Assembly (NCBI RefSeq): GCF_015207005.2
Contig: NZ_JADEXS020000003.1
Coordinates: 62,001 to 126,000, forward strand
Reading direction: 5' to 3'
DNA: 64,000 nucleotides
Source: Desmonostoc muscorum LEGE 12446
Lineage (GTDB): Bacteria > Cyanobacteriota > Cyanobacteriia > Cyanobacteriales > Nostocaceae
The notes below the pieces were generated by a model. The model worked only from the letters and a program-made list of their open reading frames with translations, had not been told where the DNA came from and did not search any database. The translations under genes and the position numbers were made by a program. Positions 33,202 through 42,692 of the stretch are shown piece after piece. Within the stretch, counting starts at the first letter, position 1. Every line of letters begins with the position of its first letter.

Positions 33202-33876
33202 ATGGATACTGAACGAGATTTCTTATTTTTCAACGAAAGAATCGCTACCAAATATAATCCCTTTTATGAAGGAGAGTATCTGGTAATCCAGACCTATCCC
33301 CGTGAGCATAAGTTAATAGTTGAGCATCGCACTTTTGATTACAAAAATGCCAAAAGTCATTGCGAACTAGAAAATCTAGCTCATGACTATACATCATTTT
33401 CTCTTAGGATTTTTCACGATGATCAACTGTGGAATGTTGATTATGAGGGCAAGCCTCAAAGCCTGAGCAAACAGCAAGATTGGAGAATTACCCAAGAATA
33501 TCTAGAAGCTCACTACGATCCGCATACTGATGCTGAAATGGTCGTATGCCAATGCAGTTACCCCTATTTTTCGTCACTCACTACTCATATTAGCAACAGT
33601 GGTGAGTCCATGACTTCGTGGCAAGCGCTCACTTGTCTAGTTAGAGACTTGGGGCGAGATATTCAAACCTGCCCCAACTGTAATGCATCCTTAGTTCGAG
33701 CAGATGAATCGGAAGATGATAATTTTGATTTTGATTTTGATGACCAAGTTAGCCGACCAATAGCTTGCATCGGTTGTGCTAACTATCACGGAGTTGAGTA
33801 TGGGGACAACGTGCTAGTCTGCGGTATACACCCGAATGGGTGGGATAACGAGAATTGCCCAGATTATCATCCATGA
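33202..33876 (+). CDS. Cysteine-rich hypothetical protein
   Basis: 224 residues, acidic. N-terminal region without motif, then cysteine clusters: VVCQCSYP, QTCPNCNASLV (CxxC), ACIGCANYHG (CxxC) and CGIHPNGWDNENCPDY. Between them is an acidic Asp/Phe stretch (EDDNFDFDFDD). The paired CxxC and final C-H-C imply two zinc sites. It sits between the third foldback repeat and a long noncoding block and is not obviously linked to the ATPase cluster. Function unknown. Confidence 0.6.
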   Translation: MDTERDFLFFNERIATKYNPFYEGEYLVIQTYPREHKLIVEHRTFDYKNAKSHCELENLAHDYTSFSLRIFHDDQLWNVDYEGKPQSLSKQQDWRITQEYLEAHYDPHTDAEMVVCQCSYPYFSSLTTHISNSGESMTSWQALTCLVRDLGRDIQTCPNCNASLVRADESEDDNFDFDFDDQVSRPIACIGCANYHGVEYGDNVLVCGIHPNGWDNENCPDYHP

Positions 33877-34534
33877 GATTGCTCCTGATTAGGACTCATG
33901 TGATACTTAAAATTGTAAAAAATTGACCTGCTCTCTAGTATGCCTTCTCGAAAAGCTGTGATTTGAACTAAAAAATGAGATTTTAACTCATGATATGCTT
34001 CAGAAATGAGTATCCAGTTTATAGTTCACTTTTAATATTCGAGTTTTTTTTATAATAATGATTATCGTTTAGGGGATAAAAAGACTGATAAAAGGGACGT
34101 TTGTATCAAACCTTCGGCTTGATTATCATTATTATTCAGCTACGATTTGAGTAGGCGATCGCCCAACAACAGAGCGATACCTGCGGCACACTTCGTGAAC
34201 GCTTGTTCAATGAAATATTTGATTTTTACTCAGATATCTACTAAAACAAAAGTTTTGAACCATAACATGGGCATTTGAACCATATTTTGAATTGAAAGTT
34301 TAAGTTAGAGCAATTTTGTCAGGAAATTTTTGTGCAAATTTTGTCCAATTGTGTTTTTTAAACTCATTCTCTATTTATGATTCAGAATTTCAACTCTCAC
34401 TCATGTATGAATGCAAAGTTTTAATTTCTGATTAGCGCGAAAGCCTGAATTTTCGTTAACTCTTTTCTAATTTATGGATCAAAATTTTTCTCACATTATC
34501 ATTCAAAGCATAAAAGCCACTACTCGGATAAGCA
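33877..34534. other. Long noncoding block with foldback sequences
   Basis: About 660 bp, AT-rich, no gene. It contains an imperfect 15-bp inverted pair (34052-34066 and 34121-34135), a direct repeat tttgaaccata about 34250-34290, and a HIP1-type repeat near 34160. No promoter or RNA gene was recognised. Confidence 0.4.
34052..34135. repeat. Foldback sequence with 15-bp arms
   Basis: Arms ataataatgattatc and gattatcattattat match at 14 of 15 positions when one is inverted, around about 54 bp that include a smaller hairpin (tcaaaccttcggcttga). It could be a MITE remnant or an RNA structure. Confidence 0.45.
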
Positions 34535-35002
34535 TTAGGCATTGTTATTGCCGCCATTAACTGGTATGTCGAAATGCAATACGTCTTCGCGATCGCCCAG
34601 CTTTGTATAAAGTTTAATGGCTGGATCGTCACCAATATCCGCCTGGACGAAAATGACATAAGCTCCACATGCTGCTGCTACTTCCTGAAGCTTTTGAATT
34701 AATGCCGTTGCGATCCCTTGCCGTCGGTGTGCGGCGGCAACAGCTAGATCGTAGATGTAAATCTCGCTGCGCTCCTGCTCGAACTTTTTAAGCTCGTATG
34801 CAGTAAGACCGCCAACGACCTCACCTTCTTTCAATGCGGCGATCGCAATGAAGTAGTCACTATCGAGCAGTTGCCGCAGATAGTCTGCACTAGGCGGATT
34901 TCTATATGTCTCAAGCTCATCGAACGCCTCACCAAAGGTCGCTAATAGAGCTTCCATTAATGCAACGTCCTCCGGCACAATCTGTTGAATGCTTAAGTTC
35001 AT
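34535..35002 (-). CDS. Aminoglycoside 3-N-acetyltransferase, AAC(3)-I type
   Basis: 155-residue GNAT protein. The order [83 protein letters not shown] and EDVLHFDI follows the AAC(3)-I family closely. RRQGIATAL is the acetyl-CoA pyrophosphate loop, and the acidic QADxGDDPA segment belongs to the aminoglycoside site. Homologs acetylate gentamicin-type aminoglycosides; substrates of environmental versions are often unknown. No integron or cassette site is visible nearby. Length is normal. Confidence 0.85.
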   Translation of the reverse strand: MNLSIQQIVPEDVALMEALLATFGEAFDELETYRNPPSADYLRQLLDSDYFIAIAALKEGEVVGGLTAYELKKFEQERSEIYIYDLAVAAAHRRQGIATALIQKLQEVAAACGAYVIFVQADIGDDPAIKLYTKLGDREDVLHFDIPVNGGNNNA

Positions 35003-35090
35003 TAGTATTTCCTAAGCTATATTCCTGCTGAACGGCTAAATCCTGCTCGTTCATACAATATCAGACGAAAGGGCTAAACCCAAAAATCAG

Positions 35091-35240
35091 TTGATTATCC
35101 TTTGCTGTTATGGCTGTCTTTGGAGTGCAATTATTGGAATTGCGACGTTGTTTATTAAGCCCAGTGTGACTATGGCGGCGATTGGGTTGGGTTTTACGGC
35201 TGGGGTGTCTGGGAAATCGTTGGTTCAAAAGGGGGATTGA
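35091..35240 (+). CDS. Possible small membrane protein or gene remnant
   Basis: 49 residues from TTG 35091 with two hydrophobic segments (LIILCCYGCLWSAIIGIATL and VTMAAIGLGFTAGVSG) and a short basic end. The frame is open further upstream without a better start. Its style matches the two-helix plasmid membrane proteins at 16 and 25-26 kb, so it may be a decayed relative. Confidence 0.3.
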   Translation: MIILCCYGCLWSAIIGIATLFIKPSVTMAAIGLGFTAGVSGKSLVQKGD

Positions 35241-35588
35241 AATTATTGCTGTCCTAACGGTCATAATCCCCTTATGGGCGCTTTTACACCTGGATTTTAT
35301 ACCTATGGGTGTACGCTATTCGCTGGAAACCTCTAAAGATAAAGACGATACTCAATAACTCAAGTTTGACCGTAGGTACTCTTACACGCTACCTGCGGTC
35401 GTTACCTCCTATAATCGCATCTCAAGAATTACTTCTAATCAACTGTAACAAGATAGACTCAAGACTTTGTAATGCTGCGTTTGTGGTACGTTGATGTTCT
35501 TCACGCATTACGCTGATGTTGTTCATGGCTATCACGTAACTCAAGTAACACATCATCCAAAAGTTCAAAGTTTAATCCCACCCTATTT

Positions 35589-35717
35589 CGCATTACAGTG
35601 GCAGCATTTAATGAACGTGCGCTCAAAGCATGGAGAAAAGCCGAATTTAAACAGGTACAGTCATTTCAAGCACTAGACGATAAGGAACTATTTATTATAC
35701 TGGTGCGGCATATTTGA
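35589..35717 (+). pseudogene. GNAT acetyltransferase C-terminal remnant
   Basis: A 42-codon frame reads RITVAAFNERALKAWRKAEF then KQVQSF and ends soon after. The VxxFNxRAxKxxxKAxFK pattern is the fourth motif of RimI/ElaA-like GNAT enzymes. Nothing of the acetyl-CoA loop lies upstream in frame. It is a leftover fragment in the 800-bp gap 35003-35804, which otherwise shows only the short membrane frame at 35091. Confidence 0.5.
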
Positions 35718-35804
35718 GAAGTCTATTGTAGAAGGACAAATTATTTGACTAAAGTAGTAGATTGTGTGCCATAAATCTAAATTTTTCTAGGTTTCCAGCA
35801 ATTT

Positions 35805-36446
35805 CTATAACTCCATGCCAGAAACCCTAAAATTAGATATTGAATGCTTACATATCACCTGTGCTGCTATTGAAAGGTTAACCAAAATATAGTCAGCAAT
35901 TCCTAAACGAGACATTTGGGGCTGATATTGATTACCCTGATCTATCAAAATCGTTTTACACCCTGCACTATGTCCAGCTTCTACATCACTGAGATTATCA
36001 CCAATAAACCAAGAATTTGCTAAATCTATATTTTGTTCGCTAGCTGCACGTAAAATCAAGCCTGGTTTTGGTTTACGGCATTCGCAAGCAATTGCATACT
36101 CAGATATTACACCATTTGGATGATGGGGACAGTAGTAGAACCCATCTAGCGATAGATCCGCTTTTTCTAATATTTCATTCAATCGCGCTTCCACTCCCGC
36201 CAAGGCAGATTCTGGAAAATAATCCCGTGCTACTCCCGACTGGTTAGTAATCACAATTAATTTATATCCAGCTTTGCTAAGTATTTGTAATCCTTCAATA
36301 GCACCGATTTTCATTTCGATTAATTGCGGATCAACATTGTTTGGTACATTTTCAATTAAAGTGCCATCTTTATCTAGAAATATCGCCGGCATTTGAGATT
36401 GCGAATTTAATTTGTTAGTTCGATGCCAAATTTTCTGATTTTCCAA
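35805..36446 (-). CDS. gmhB: HAD phosphatase, GmhB-like
   Basis: 213 residues. Motif I IFLDKDGTLIENVPN, motif II VITNQSGVAR, and motif III/IV with CRKPKPGLILRAA and WFIGDNLSDVEAGHSAG. The zinc loop CPHHPNGV...CECRKP (Cys-His-Cys-Cys) is typical of D-glycero-D-manno-heptose-1,7-bisphosphate 7-phosphatase, a lipopolysaccharide heptose enzyme. An internal Met at residue 19 (36392) may be the true start, as family members begin near FLDKDGT. It stands alone among cargo genes; no other heptose genes are in the window. Confidence 0.85.
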   Translation of the reverse strand: MENQKIWHRTNKLNSQSQMPAIFLDKDGTLIENVPNNVDPQLIEMKIGAIEGLQILSKAGYKLIVITNQSGVARDYFPESALAGVEARLNEILEKADLSLDGFYYCPHHPNGVISEYAIACECRKPKPGLILRAASEQNIDLANSWFIGDNLSDVEAGHSAGCKTILIDQGNQYQPQMSRLGIADYILVNLSIAAQVICKHSISNFRVSGMEL

Positions 36447-36637
36447 GAAGTATATTTCCCCATCTTAAATCTAATACCACTTGCAAAAGACGACAACGGT
36501 GTTGCCGTGTCTCCCGTAAGCGATCGCGTCCAGCATTATCGCACAGTATAAAACTCGCCAATATAAAAAAGCAAGTATAGTCATTTACAACAGTGGCAAG
36601 ATTTGATATGCAGTGTATCATCTCCAGCTTATCGTCT

Positions 36638-36950
36638 ATATAATTTGGGTGCGGCTCTTTTAGGAAGACAATAAACTACATTTGTATTACATGATTCTAA
36701 TCTGCTCTATATCTAATTTTCTACTCTCTAGGCTAAATACGTAAAATTAAGCGATCGCAGATAAATCAAACCTAAAAACAGGCTTTCAACGTGTAATATG
36801 ATGCTACAAAAAAGTTATGTTTCTATTTATGAAATTTGAACGGAGGTATTTTGAGAATGCTTAAAGCCTGTAATTACTGCTCCACAATAACTTTAGGCTT
36901 TATGGACAGACAAAAAGCGTCTTTTCAAAAGAGCCGCACCCATATAATTT
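36638..36950. repeat. MITE: 295 bp, 15-bp inverted ends, 9-bp target duplication
   Basis: Perfect ends gggtgcggctctttt (36647-36661) and aaaagagccgcaccc (36927-36941) are flanked on both sides by the direct repeat atataattt (36638-36646 and 36942-36950). No transposase is inside. The GGG-type end and 9-bp duplication resemble the ISKra4-type element at 58952-60899, but the end sequences differ, so the mobilising transposase is unknown. Confidence 0.9.
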
Positions 36951-37266
36951 GCTGACTATTCCATGTGGAAACTAAGGATGTATATGTAAATATCTGTATT
37001 GAGGTTAGAGAACTTCCTCTCTCTGAAATCCAAACTAACAGAGATTTGTGATCCCGCAGAGATTGAATATGCTTTTACTCAAGGGTTTGGCAAGCTTGCT
37101 AAGATCATGTTCCGGTTAAGTTGATTCCCAATGTTGGGTCATAATTGAATAGCACGCTTGAAAAGCGCTAACCCTTGATATTACTGCTTTTTGGGTGTGG
37201 AATTGCAGGTTCGACTGTAGGAAATTAAGAAGAATTTGCGGGCGTTTCACACTCGTCCATTGAAAA
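36951..37266. other. Intergenic stretch after the MITE
   Basis: About 315 bp with no accepted gene. Short frames here are shadows. It begins at the MITE target duplication and ends at the stop of the TenA-like gene. Confidence 0.35.
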
Positions 37267-37905
37267 CTATTTTGATTCATGCTGTGCTGTGTGAAAAGCC
37301 ATCTGCCAGAAATGATGTTCAAATTTTGCTACTATTAAAAAAGATTCTTCAGCTTGTTTTTGAATATCTTCCTGTGCCGTTTCTAAAACCTCATCAGCTT
37401 GCTGTGATAAAAGTTTTACATATTTTGTAAAATCAGTATTTCCCCATCTTTGTGCAAATTCATCGTAAGGTGCAGGCATCTTACCTGGTAGTTGCCAACC
37501 TTGATTATAGGCTAATTCAATAGCCCAAAATGCAGTTGCTTGCACAGGATAAGGCTTGTCTGCAAGACTATGCATATATTCACAATATTCTCTACAGGTT
37601 GGTTGTTTTTTAATATTAAGATCCAGTTGTCGTTGGGTAGCTTTTTCTTTAAACCAATTGAGTTCGTCTTTAAGAGCTGCCAGTCCTCCAAGTATCACAT
37701 CAAAATGTTCTGGAGGTGCGCTGGCTAATACTCGCCCTACCATCCGCGTAAATTCCACAACAAACAGATAATCTTGCATCAACCATGTATTGAATTGCTG
37801 GGGTTGAATTATACCTAATTGACACTGTTCTAGAAAGGGATGCACAGTTGCTTCTTGCCAATCTTGAGCGTGATTTTCTAAAAGAAGTTTGCAGGTAATA
37901 GTCAT
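37267..37905 (-). CDS. TenA-like protein
   Basis: 212 residues, all helical. Landmarks of the TenA/thiaminase II fold are FNTWLMQDYLFVVEFTRMVG, LKDELNWFKEKA, TCREYCEYMHSLA, AFWAIELAYNQGW and FLIVAKFEHHFWQMAF. TenA enzymes salvage thiamine pyrimidine (catalytic Cys) or, in the TenA_E group, use a Glu. Here the catalytic residue could be the C of PTCREYCEYM or one of the Glu residues; I cannot decide. The gene is 135 bp from the cyanase gene on the same strand but not clearly in one operon. Confidence 0.8.
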   Translation of the reverse strand: MTITCKLLLENHAQDWQEATVHPFLEQCQLGIIQPQQFNTWLMQDYLFVVEFTRMVGRVLASAPPEHFDVILGGLAALKDELNWFKEKATQRQLDLNIKKQPTCREYCEYMHSLADKPYPVQATAFWAIELAYNQGWQLPGKMPAPYDEFAQRWGNTDFTKYVKLLSQQADEVLETAQEDIQKQAEESFLIVAKFEHHFWQMAFHTAQHESK

Positions 37906-38040
37906 TTTGGCTCAATAGGTATTTCCGGGAGATGGAATGGAGAGGAGCAGACTGCTAAGATCCTAACGATTTTACCTGTATATTAACAAACACTTGCAGG
38001 CACTTTGCAATTCAATTGAAAGTATCTACGCCCAAGAAAA

Positions 38041-38481
38041 TTACCATTTTTTGTAAGGCAGGAATTTACCTGACATAACAATTTTCACGCGTTCGCCTTT
38101 TGGGTTTTCTTCCTTGTCTACATTCAAAGTAAAATCAATAGCACTCATAATTCCATCACCAAACTTTTCTTGAACTACATCTTTTAGTGGAAGTCCATAC
38201 ACCTGCATAATTTCATAGAACCGATAAATAAAAGGGTCAGTTGGAACAACAGCATCACTACCTTTTATCGGATATTTACTCAGTTCTTTAGCATCGTCTA
38301 TATCAAGCCCTAATGTATCAACTAATAACTTTGCTTCTTCAGGTGAAGCACTCGCTTGCCGATAAATTACAGAGGCAATCCATACTTCATTACATTGCAG
38401 AACTTCTGCTAATTCTGCAAAAGTCAGCCCCTTGTTTTCTTTGGCTGTTAAAAGTTTTTGGGTAATTTCAGGAATAGACAT
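38041..38481 (-). CDS. cynS: Cyanate hydratase (cyanase)
   Basis: 146 residues, the normal length. It turns cyanate and bicarbonate into ammonia and CO2. An N-terminal helical DNA-binding-like domain ([20 protein letters not shown]) precedes the catalytic domain with [11 protein letters not shown] (active-site Arg and Glu), [15 protein letters not shown] (active-site Ser) and the end GKFLPYKKW. The enzyme forms decamers in the cytoplasm. In free-living cyanobacteria it is usually chromosomal beside cyanate transport genes; here it is alone among plasmid cargo. Confidence 0.95.
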   Translation of the reverse strand: MSIPEITQKLLTAKENKGLTFAELAEVLQCNEVWIASVIYRQASASPEEAKLLVDTLGLDIDDAKELSKYPIKGSDAVVPTDPFIYRFYEIMQVYGLPLKDVVQEKFGDGIMSAIDFTLNVDKEENPKGERVKIVMSGKFLPYKKW

Positions 38482-38646
38482 TTGAACGTAAAATAAGATT
38501 AGATTTATACATTAACAAGCATACACTAACTCAACGTATGAAGCTCAAAACCCATTTTCTGTCTGTTTTTTAAAACTTGGCTCAGATTTTTTTGACCAGA
38601 GTAATGTAAGAGCGATTATTTACCGCTCCTTTGCTCCTATTAACTT

Positions 38647-39852
38647 TTAGCCTGGTGTTAGCTTTAATTCTTTAGATTTACTGGAATTGACTATTTTCAC
38701 CAAGTGCTGATTTAGATAACTTTGCGCCGAGATATACAAACTTTCCCAAATCTCTTGATTGCGGCTGATTTTTGTGCCCACTGTATTACCTGCTGTTTTC
38801 TCTGACACCAAGTATTTGCGGAAATAATTCGTCCACAAGTGTTGCAGGAAATCTTCAGCAAATTCGTTAAACGGCAGAATCCATTTATAGTCTTTATCCA
38901 AAAATACCCGATAGGACGCAATTATTGGTAATGCCAGGTCAGTTGGCGCACCAAACCCGAATGAATACTTGCTGTCAGGTAATAACGTCGTTTTACGTAT
39001 ATCAATTGATGCTAGGTCGTTAGCACCCTTTCTTCTGGGGTTGCTGATATAGTCTTGGATTATTTCATAGAGTCTTTGCTCTATCCACAAAGCATGAGTC
39101 AAGAGAGGCAGCAAGGCGGTTAATCTTTCCCTTTCTGCGTCTGTGATGTTACTTGGAAGACTCATCCCTGCTGGGTGTTTGGTTCGTTTATTGCCGTCGG
39201 GGTTGTATTTATTTCTGTCGAGGCAGTAAAGGAGCTTGAGCAAATGGGTGACATTGCACTGGGCGTTTCTGGGAGCGCCGCTTTGGTTTTGGTAATAGGC
39301 AATGCGGAATTTCCTATCTTCCTTCTGTTCTAACTGGGCTAAATACTGCTTGATGAATTTGTAATCACCCCTAGCGTTGACTTTGGAGCGAGAATCTACT
39401 GGCGTTGTAGTATTTGAAGCTAGGGCTATATCTTTGGCTGATTCTTCACTCAATCCGATGTGAATCGTAACTTTTACTCTAGCTTCGGTTAGGTCATATT
39501 TGTAATTTTTCGCTTGCTCAAAGGCTAAAACTGTGTGGCCACCGTTGATAATGCCATCGCTACCCCCCTCGTTAGCTTCTTTTACTTCTAGCTCTAGTTC
39601 AGTTTTGTTCTTGACAGGTTTAGCAATATTCGCTGACAGAACGATTCCACTGTGACGCGAGAAGAATTTTCCAGGTTCGGTTGTCAGTGAATCGAAGATT
39701 TGTCTGTAGGTCGCGCTTTTGCGGTTCGGTTCGCGGATGTTCGGTTCTAAGGGGAGGTCTGTGGGGAACGAGTCTACATGGGCGGTGGCGATGATGCAGT
39801 TTGGGTTGGCTTGAAAATAGTTATCTATCTTGATGTTCCAAGTCTTGGGCAT
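38647..39852 (-). CDS. AIPR-like protein
   Basis: 401 residues. The region GKFFSRHSGIVLSANIAKPV, DGIINGGHTVLAFEQAKN, then VKVTIHIGLSEESAKDIALA and NTTTPVDSRSKVNARGDY follows the AIPR (abortive infection phage resistance) layout: a GI block, an NGxxT block and an N-Q/N-x(n)-V-D block near the middle. Some AIPR proteins protect against phage and are often encoded on plasmids. The C-terminal half is helical and without motif. Assignment rests on motif order only. Start ATG 39852. Confidence 0.6.
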   Translation of the reverse strand: MPKTWNIKIDNYFQANPNCIIATAHVDSFPTDLPLEPNIREPNRKSATYRQIFDSLTTEPGKFFSRHSGIVLSANIAKPVKNKTELELEVKEANEGGSDGIINGGHTVLAFEQAKNYKYDLTEARVKVTIHIGLSEESAKDIALASNTTTPVDSRSKVNARGDYKFIKQYLAQLEQKEDRKFRIAYYQNQSGAPRNAQCNVTHLLKLLYCLDRNKYNPDGNKRTKHPAGMSLPSNITDAERERLTALLPLLTHALWIEQRLYEIIQDYISNPRRKGANDLASIDIRKTTLLPDSKYSFGFGAPTDLALPIIASYRVFLDKDYKWILPFNEFAEDFLQHLWTNYFRKYLVSEKTAGNTVGTKISRNQEIWESLYISAQSYLNQHLVKIVNSSKSKELKLTPG

Positions 39853-40243
39853 AGTTGATTTGCTTTTGTCAGGGGAATTTCTATGTTAACTAAAACCCTT
39901 GCCCTGTCATTGGCTGGTGGCAGTGTAGTGTAAATTAACCGTCAAACTTACAGCCAAACGCTTACGCTGTCAACTAGACAAGGCGGTAGTAGAGAGTACC
40001 CCATCATTGACTTGTGTAAAGATAAGTAAATACAGATAATGTATCAAGTAGAGGATGAATTAGACGCAAGCCTTATGCTGTGATTGATGGAGTTCAAACA
40101 AAAGGAGCAAAAGGAGAGAAGGGAAATTACAGTACACAAAGTGTAAAAGTTAGCTCTCATTTTTCTGCTTAACTGTTTGTTACATAATTATAAATTTTTT
40201 CTCCGACTTACTTACCTGGATTTGAGATGCACTTAATATTAAA
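39853..40243. other. Intergenic stretch
   Basis: About 390 bp, no gene or strong hairpin seen. It must hold the promoter of the leftward gene at 39852. Confidence 0.35.
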
Positions 40244-41602
40244 CTAAGCTCTTTGAAAACCTTTCGCTGGTTGTTTTTGTCCTTTACCTTTGGGTTTAGA
40301 TTTATTCACTTCTGTAAGTGCTTCTTGAAATAAATTATGTAGATGTAAAGGAACACTAGCAATTTCTGGTAATTCTGGCTCGATAGATTTACCATACTCT
40401 TGCAAAATTTTATCTAAATTATTGCTCAGGCTAAACTCAGGACGTTTCAAGAAATCTTGCAAGAATTTTTCTAATTGAGTAGGATATTTTTGTGCTAACC
40501 GATACCAAATATAAGCATTAATATTTTTATCTTCCAAGTAGTGACGAATTAGTTTTGCTGCACCTTCAATACTTTGCCAATCATCAGCTAATAATATAGT
40601 TGTGAATTTAGTATATGTTGGTAAAAAGATCAATCCCCAACGTGGGTGACAAATGGCTGTGACTTGTTCTGCTTTCTTGAGTTCAGCAGGTAAATCTACT
40701 TTCGGCGCAACCATTTTTTGCTTACTGTTTTTCCCATCCAATATTTGAGAAGCAGCATTAGTATTAATCCCAAATTCTTTAGCAGCAGCGATAATTTGTT
40801 CTGCGCCAATACCAGCTTTTGCTACTATTTCATTCAAAGATTTAGAACTATAAAGTCCCACCGCTTTGAGATATTTATCGGTGATAATTTCTTGAAATTC
40901 AGTTATCTTTTTATTAAGTTGGTATCCTGGTAATGTAACTTCATCACTCCCAAAAAACTCAACAAACTGCTGATGATATTGCTCTATTGACTGCCATGCT
41001 TGTTCTAGCAAGTCGGGAGCATCGCTGTAAAGATGACTTTTATAATTATCTTTAAAATTTCCAATGGCGACGGCGAGTTTTGGCTTACCGAGTTTACCCA
41101 TAAATGTGTGAGAGCCAGAAAATATCCACTCATTATCAGTAAGAGGATAAATGCGTGTTAGTAAAATCTCTCCTAGCTTGAAACGAGATATAGCTGGTTG
41201 TTTTTCAGGGCTGTTAGACTTGACAATGTAATTTTTAGCTGTCAAAACTATGTAATGTTTAGCTGTCAGCCAGTTCATGAGTTCTAAGCCATCAGGTAAA
41301 ATCTGGGTGATAGTAAATAAACCAATAAAACTACGATGCCAGCTATTCAGTAGATTGCGATCGCTCTGTGACAAATCTGCATGACTGGCGATAAATAACT
41401 CTATGGGTGAACGATCGCCAATTTTCCCTTCTGTAATAAACCTGTCAATGATTACTTGTTGTTGGGTGCGATCGCGATTACCGCTAGGCATCTGTGCAGC
41501 TGCATAAATGTCGAGTGCTTGTGCTAGTTCGCCGTCAGCATAAGCGACAAAATCAACCAAGGCTTGTTTAAGTGTGTGCGATCTTTCTACTATGGCATCC
41601 AC
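40244..41602 (-). CDS. Large hypothetical protein
   Basis: 452 residues, not recognised. N-terminal helical region (TLKQALVDFVAYADGELAQA, LNSWHRSFIGLFTITQILP), a middle part typical of a SEC-C- or DUF-style cyanobacterial protein (GYQLNKKITEFQEIITDKYL, GIGAEQIIAAAKEFGIN), and a basic tail (SKPKGKGQKQPAKGFQR). The helical repeats and basic end suggest nucleic-acid binding or a scaffold role. It has its own upstream region of about 370 bp without genes. No operon partner. Confidence 0.55.
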   Translation of the reverse strand: MDAIVERSHTLKQALVDFVAYADGELAQALDIYAAAQMPSGNRDRTQQQVIIDRFITEGKIGDRSPIELFIASHADLSQSDRNLLNSWHRSFIGLFTITQILPDGLELMNWLTAKHYIVLTAKNYIVKSNSPEKQPAISRFKLGEILLTRIYPLTDNEWIFSGSHTFMGKLGKPKLAVAIGNFKDNYKSHLYSDAPDLLEQAWQSIEQYHQQFVEFFGSDEVTLPGYQLNKKITEFQEIITDKYLKAVGLYSSKSLNEIVAKAGIGAEQIIAAAKEFGINTNAASQILDGKNSKQKMVAPKVDLPAELKKAEQVTAICHPRWGLIFLPTYTKFTTILLADDWQSIEGAAKLIRHYLEDKNINAYIWYRLAQKYPTQLEKFLQDFLKRPEFSLSNNLDKILQEYGKSIEPELPEIASVPLHLHNLFQEALTEVNKSKPKGKGQKQPAKGFQRA

Positions 41603-41974
41603 AAGCGAATCTTTCTACTCAACAATTGTATGTAGCCTATAGCGTTTTTGAGGATTATCGCATCTAGCAATAGCTAGATTATTTTAGCCATAGCGTTTTC
41701 TATTCTTGTCAGTCCAGGTTTAATATCAATGACGTTGATGAGTATGGGACTGTACAACGAGCCAGCAGGCGCATTTCTGCTTTCAATATTCTATTAAATT
41801 GCCTCTGACGGGATCATTCTTGCTATTATTTCACGCTGTAATCCAGTCAGCCACAGAATGCGCTCAACAGTTATGTAGTTTCGCCTAATGTGAATTTATT
41901 AGAGTTACTTTTTACCAGTTTGAGTTAGCTTGGGCGAATGAGCGCACTGCTTCATTCACCCTTGAGACAAAAAA
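41603..41974. other. Intergenic stretch
   Basis: About 370 bp with a small palindrome (atctagcaatagctagat, about 41664) and no accepted gene. Confidence 0.35.
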
Positions 41975-42226
41975 TCATCCGGCTATGTCTTTACCACTCT
42001 CATAAGTCATCGCTCTGGGTTTCCTCTTGCCTATAGGGACTACTTTCGACTGCTTGGGAGGTTGTGGCGGACGGCATTTCTCGCAATATAGAGGTCGCAC
42101 ACCAAAAGTTTCTCGTTGTGTGGGTTGTTCACACTGCTTACACACAAAGTTGAAAACGCGAGTATGAATTTCCCGCTTGTGCGCTCTGACGGTGTACTCT
42201 CGGACTTCAATAGTTTTGCTGGGCAT
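41975..42226 (-). CDS. Small zinc-ribbon protein
   Basis: 83 residues. A basic N-terminus ([19 protein letters not shown]) leads to a zinc ribbon [16 protein letters not shown]...[11 protein letters not shown] (two CxxC pairs), then a basic tail ([16 protein letters not shown]). Such proteins bind nucleic acid or act as plasmid accessory factors. Its promoter region carries the tandem heptamer repeat. Function not assigned. Confidence 0.6.
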   Translation of the reverse strand: MPSKTIEVREYTVRAHKREIHTRVFNFVCKQCEQPTQRETFGVRPLYCEKCRPPQPPKQSKVVPIGKRKPRAMTYESGKDIAG

Positions 42227-42692
42227 CGGTTCTTTCTTCGGTGTTCTATTTATAAGGATAGTTTCTGGGCATCAATATATTCATGCACCATTTGATTGAA
42301 ACAGTGACAAAAATAAGTCGCAAGTCGCAAGTCGCAAGTCGCAAGTCGCAAGTAAGATAAAAAACTTCAGTTGTGGAATACAATCCCACTTCAAAAAAAG
42401 AATTATGTCAATACATGTAGTGCCAGACATAAAGTGTCCTTGTTTCAAGCCCATGATTTCAGTTATCGGTATACTTGCGACTTGTAACTTGCTACTTGGT
42501 CTGATAATCTGATGGTTTTTCGCCGGGAATTAAGCAGAGGCGATGCCGCCGGAAAGTGCGAATACGCGATCGCACTCCTGACAGCCGCAATTGGAGGCAT
42601 CTAAAAAGGTAGTGGCGATTTGTTTCCAGCCTTTGAATTAGCGAGTTCGACTTATATAAATGAAACTAGAGTCCAATAACCCTTAGTTAGTC
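42227..42692. other. Gap with STRR repeat and dispersed repeats
   Basis: About 465 bp, no gene. Besides the tandem heptamer listed next, it holds an inverted partner (tacttgcgacttg, 42472-42485) and a HIP1-bearing repeat near 42570. The whole block can fold back on itself. Confidence 0.5.
42315..42349 (+). repeat. Short tandem repeat (aagtcgc)5
   Basis: Five exact head-to-tail heptamers, the STRR type common in heterocyst-forming cyanobacteria. A partial inverted match follows at 42472-42485. Confidence 0.9.

Noticed and set aside
34456..34668. Leftward frame next to the AAC(3)-I gene
   Set aside because: It overlaps the acetyltransferase gene in another frame and has no motif.
42315..42349. 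Tandem aagtcgc heptamers considered as a CRISPR array or iterons
   Set aside because: There are no spacers and the unit is only 7 bp; it is a standard STRR repeat.
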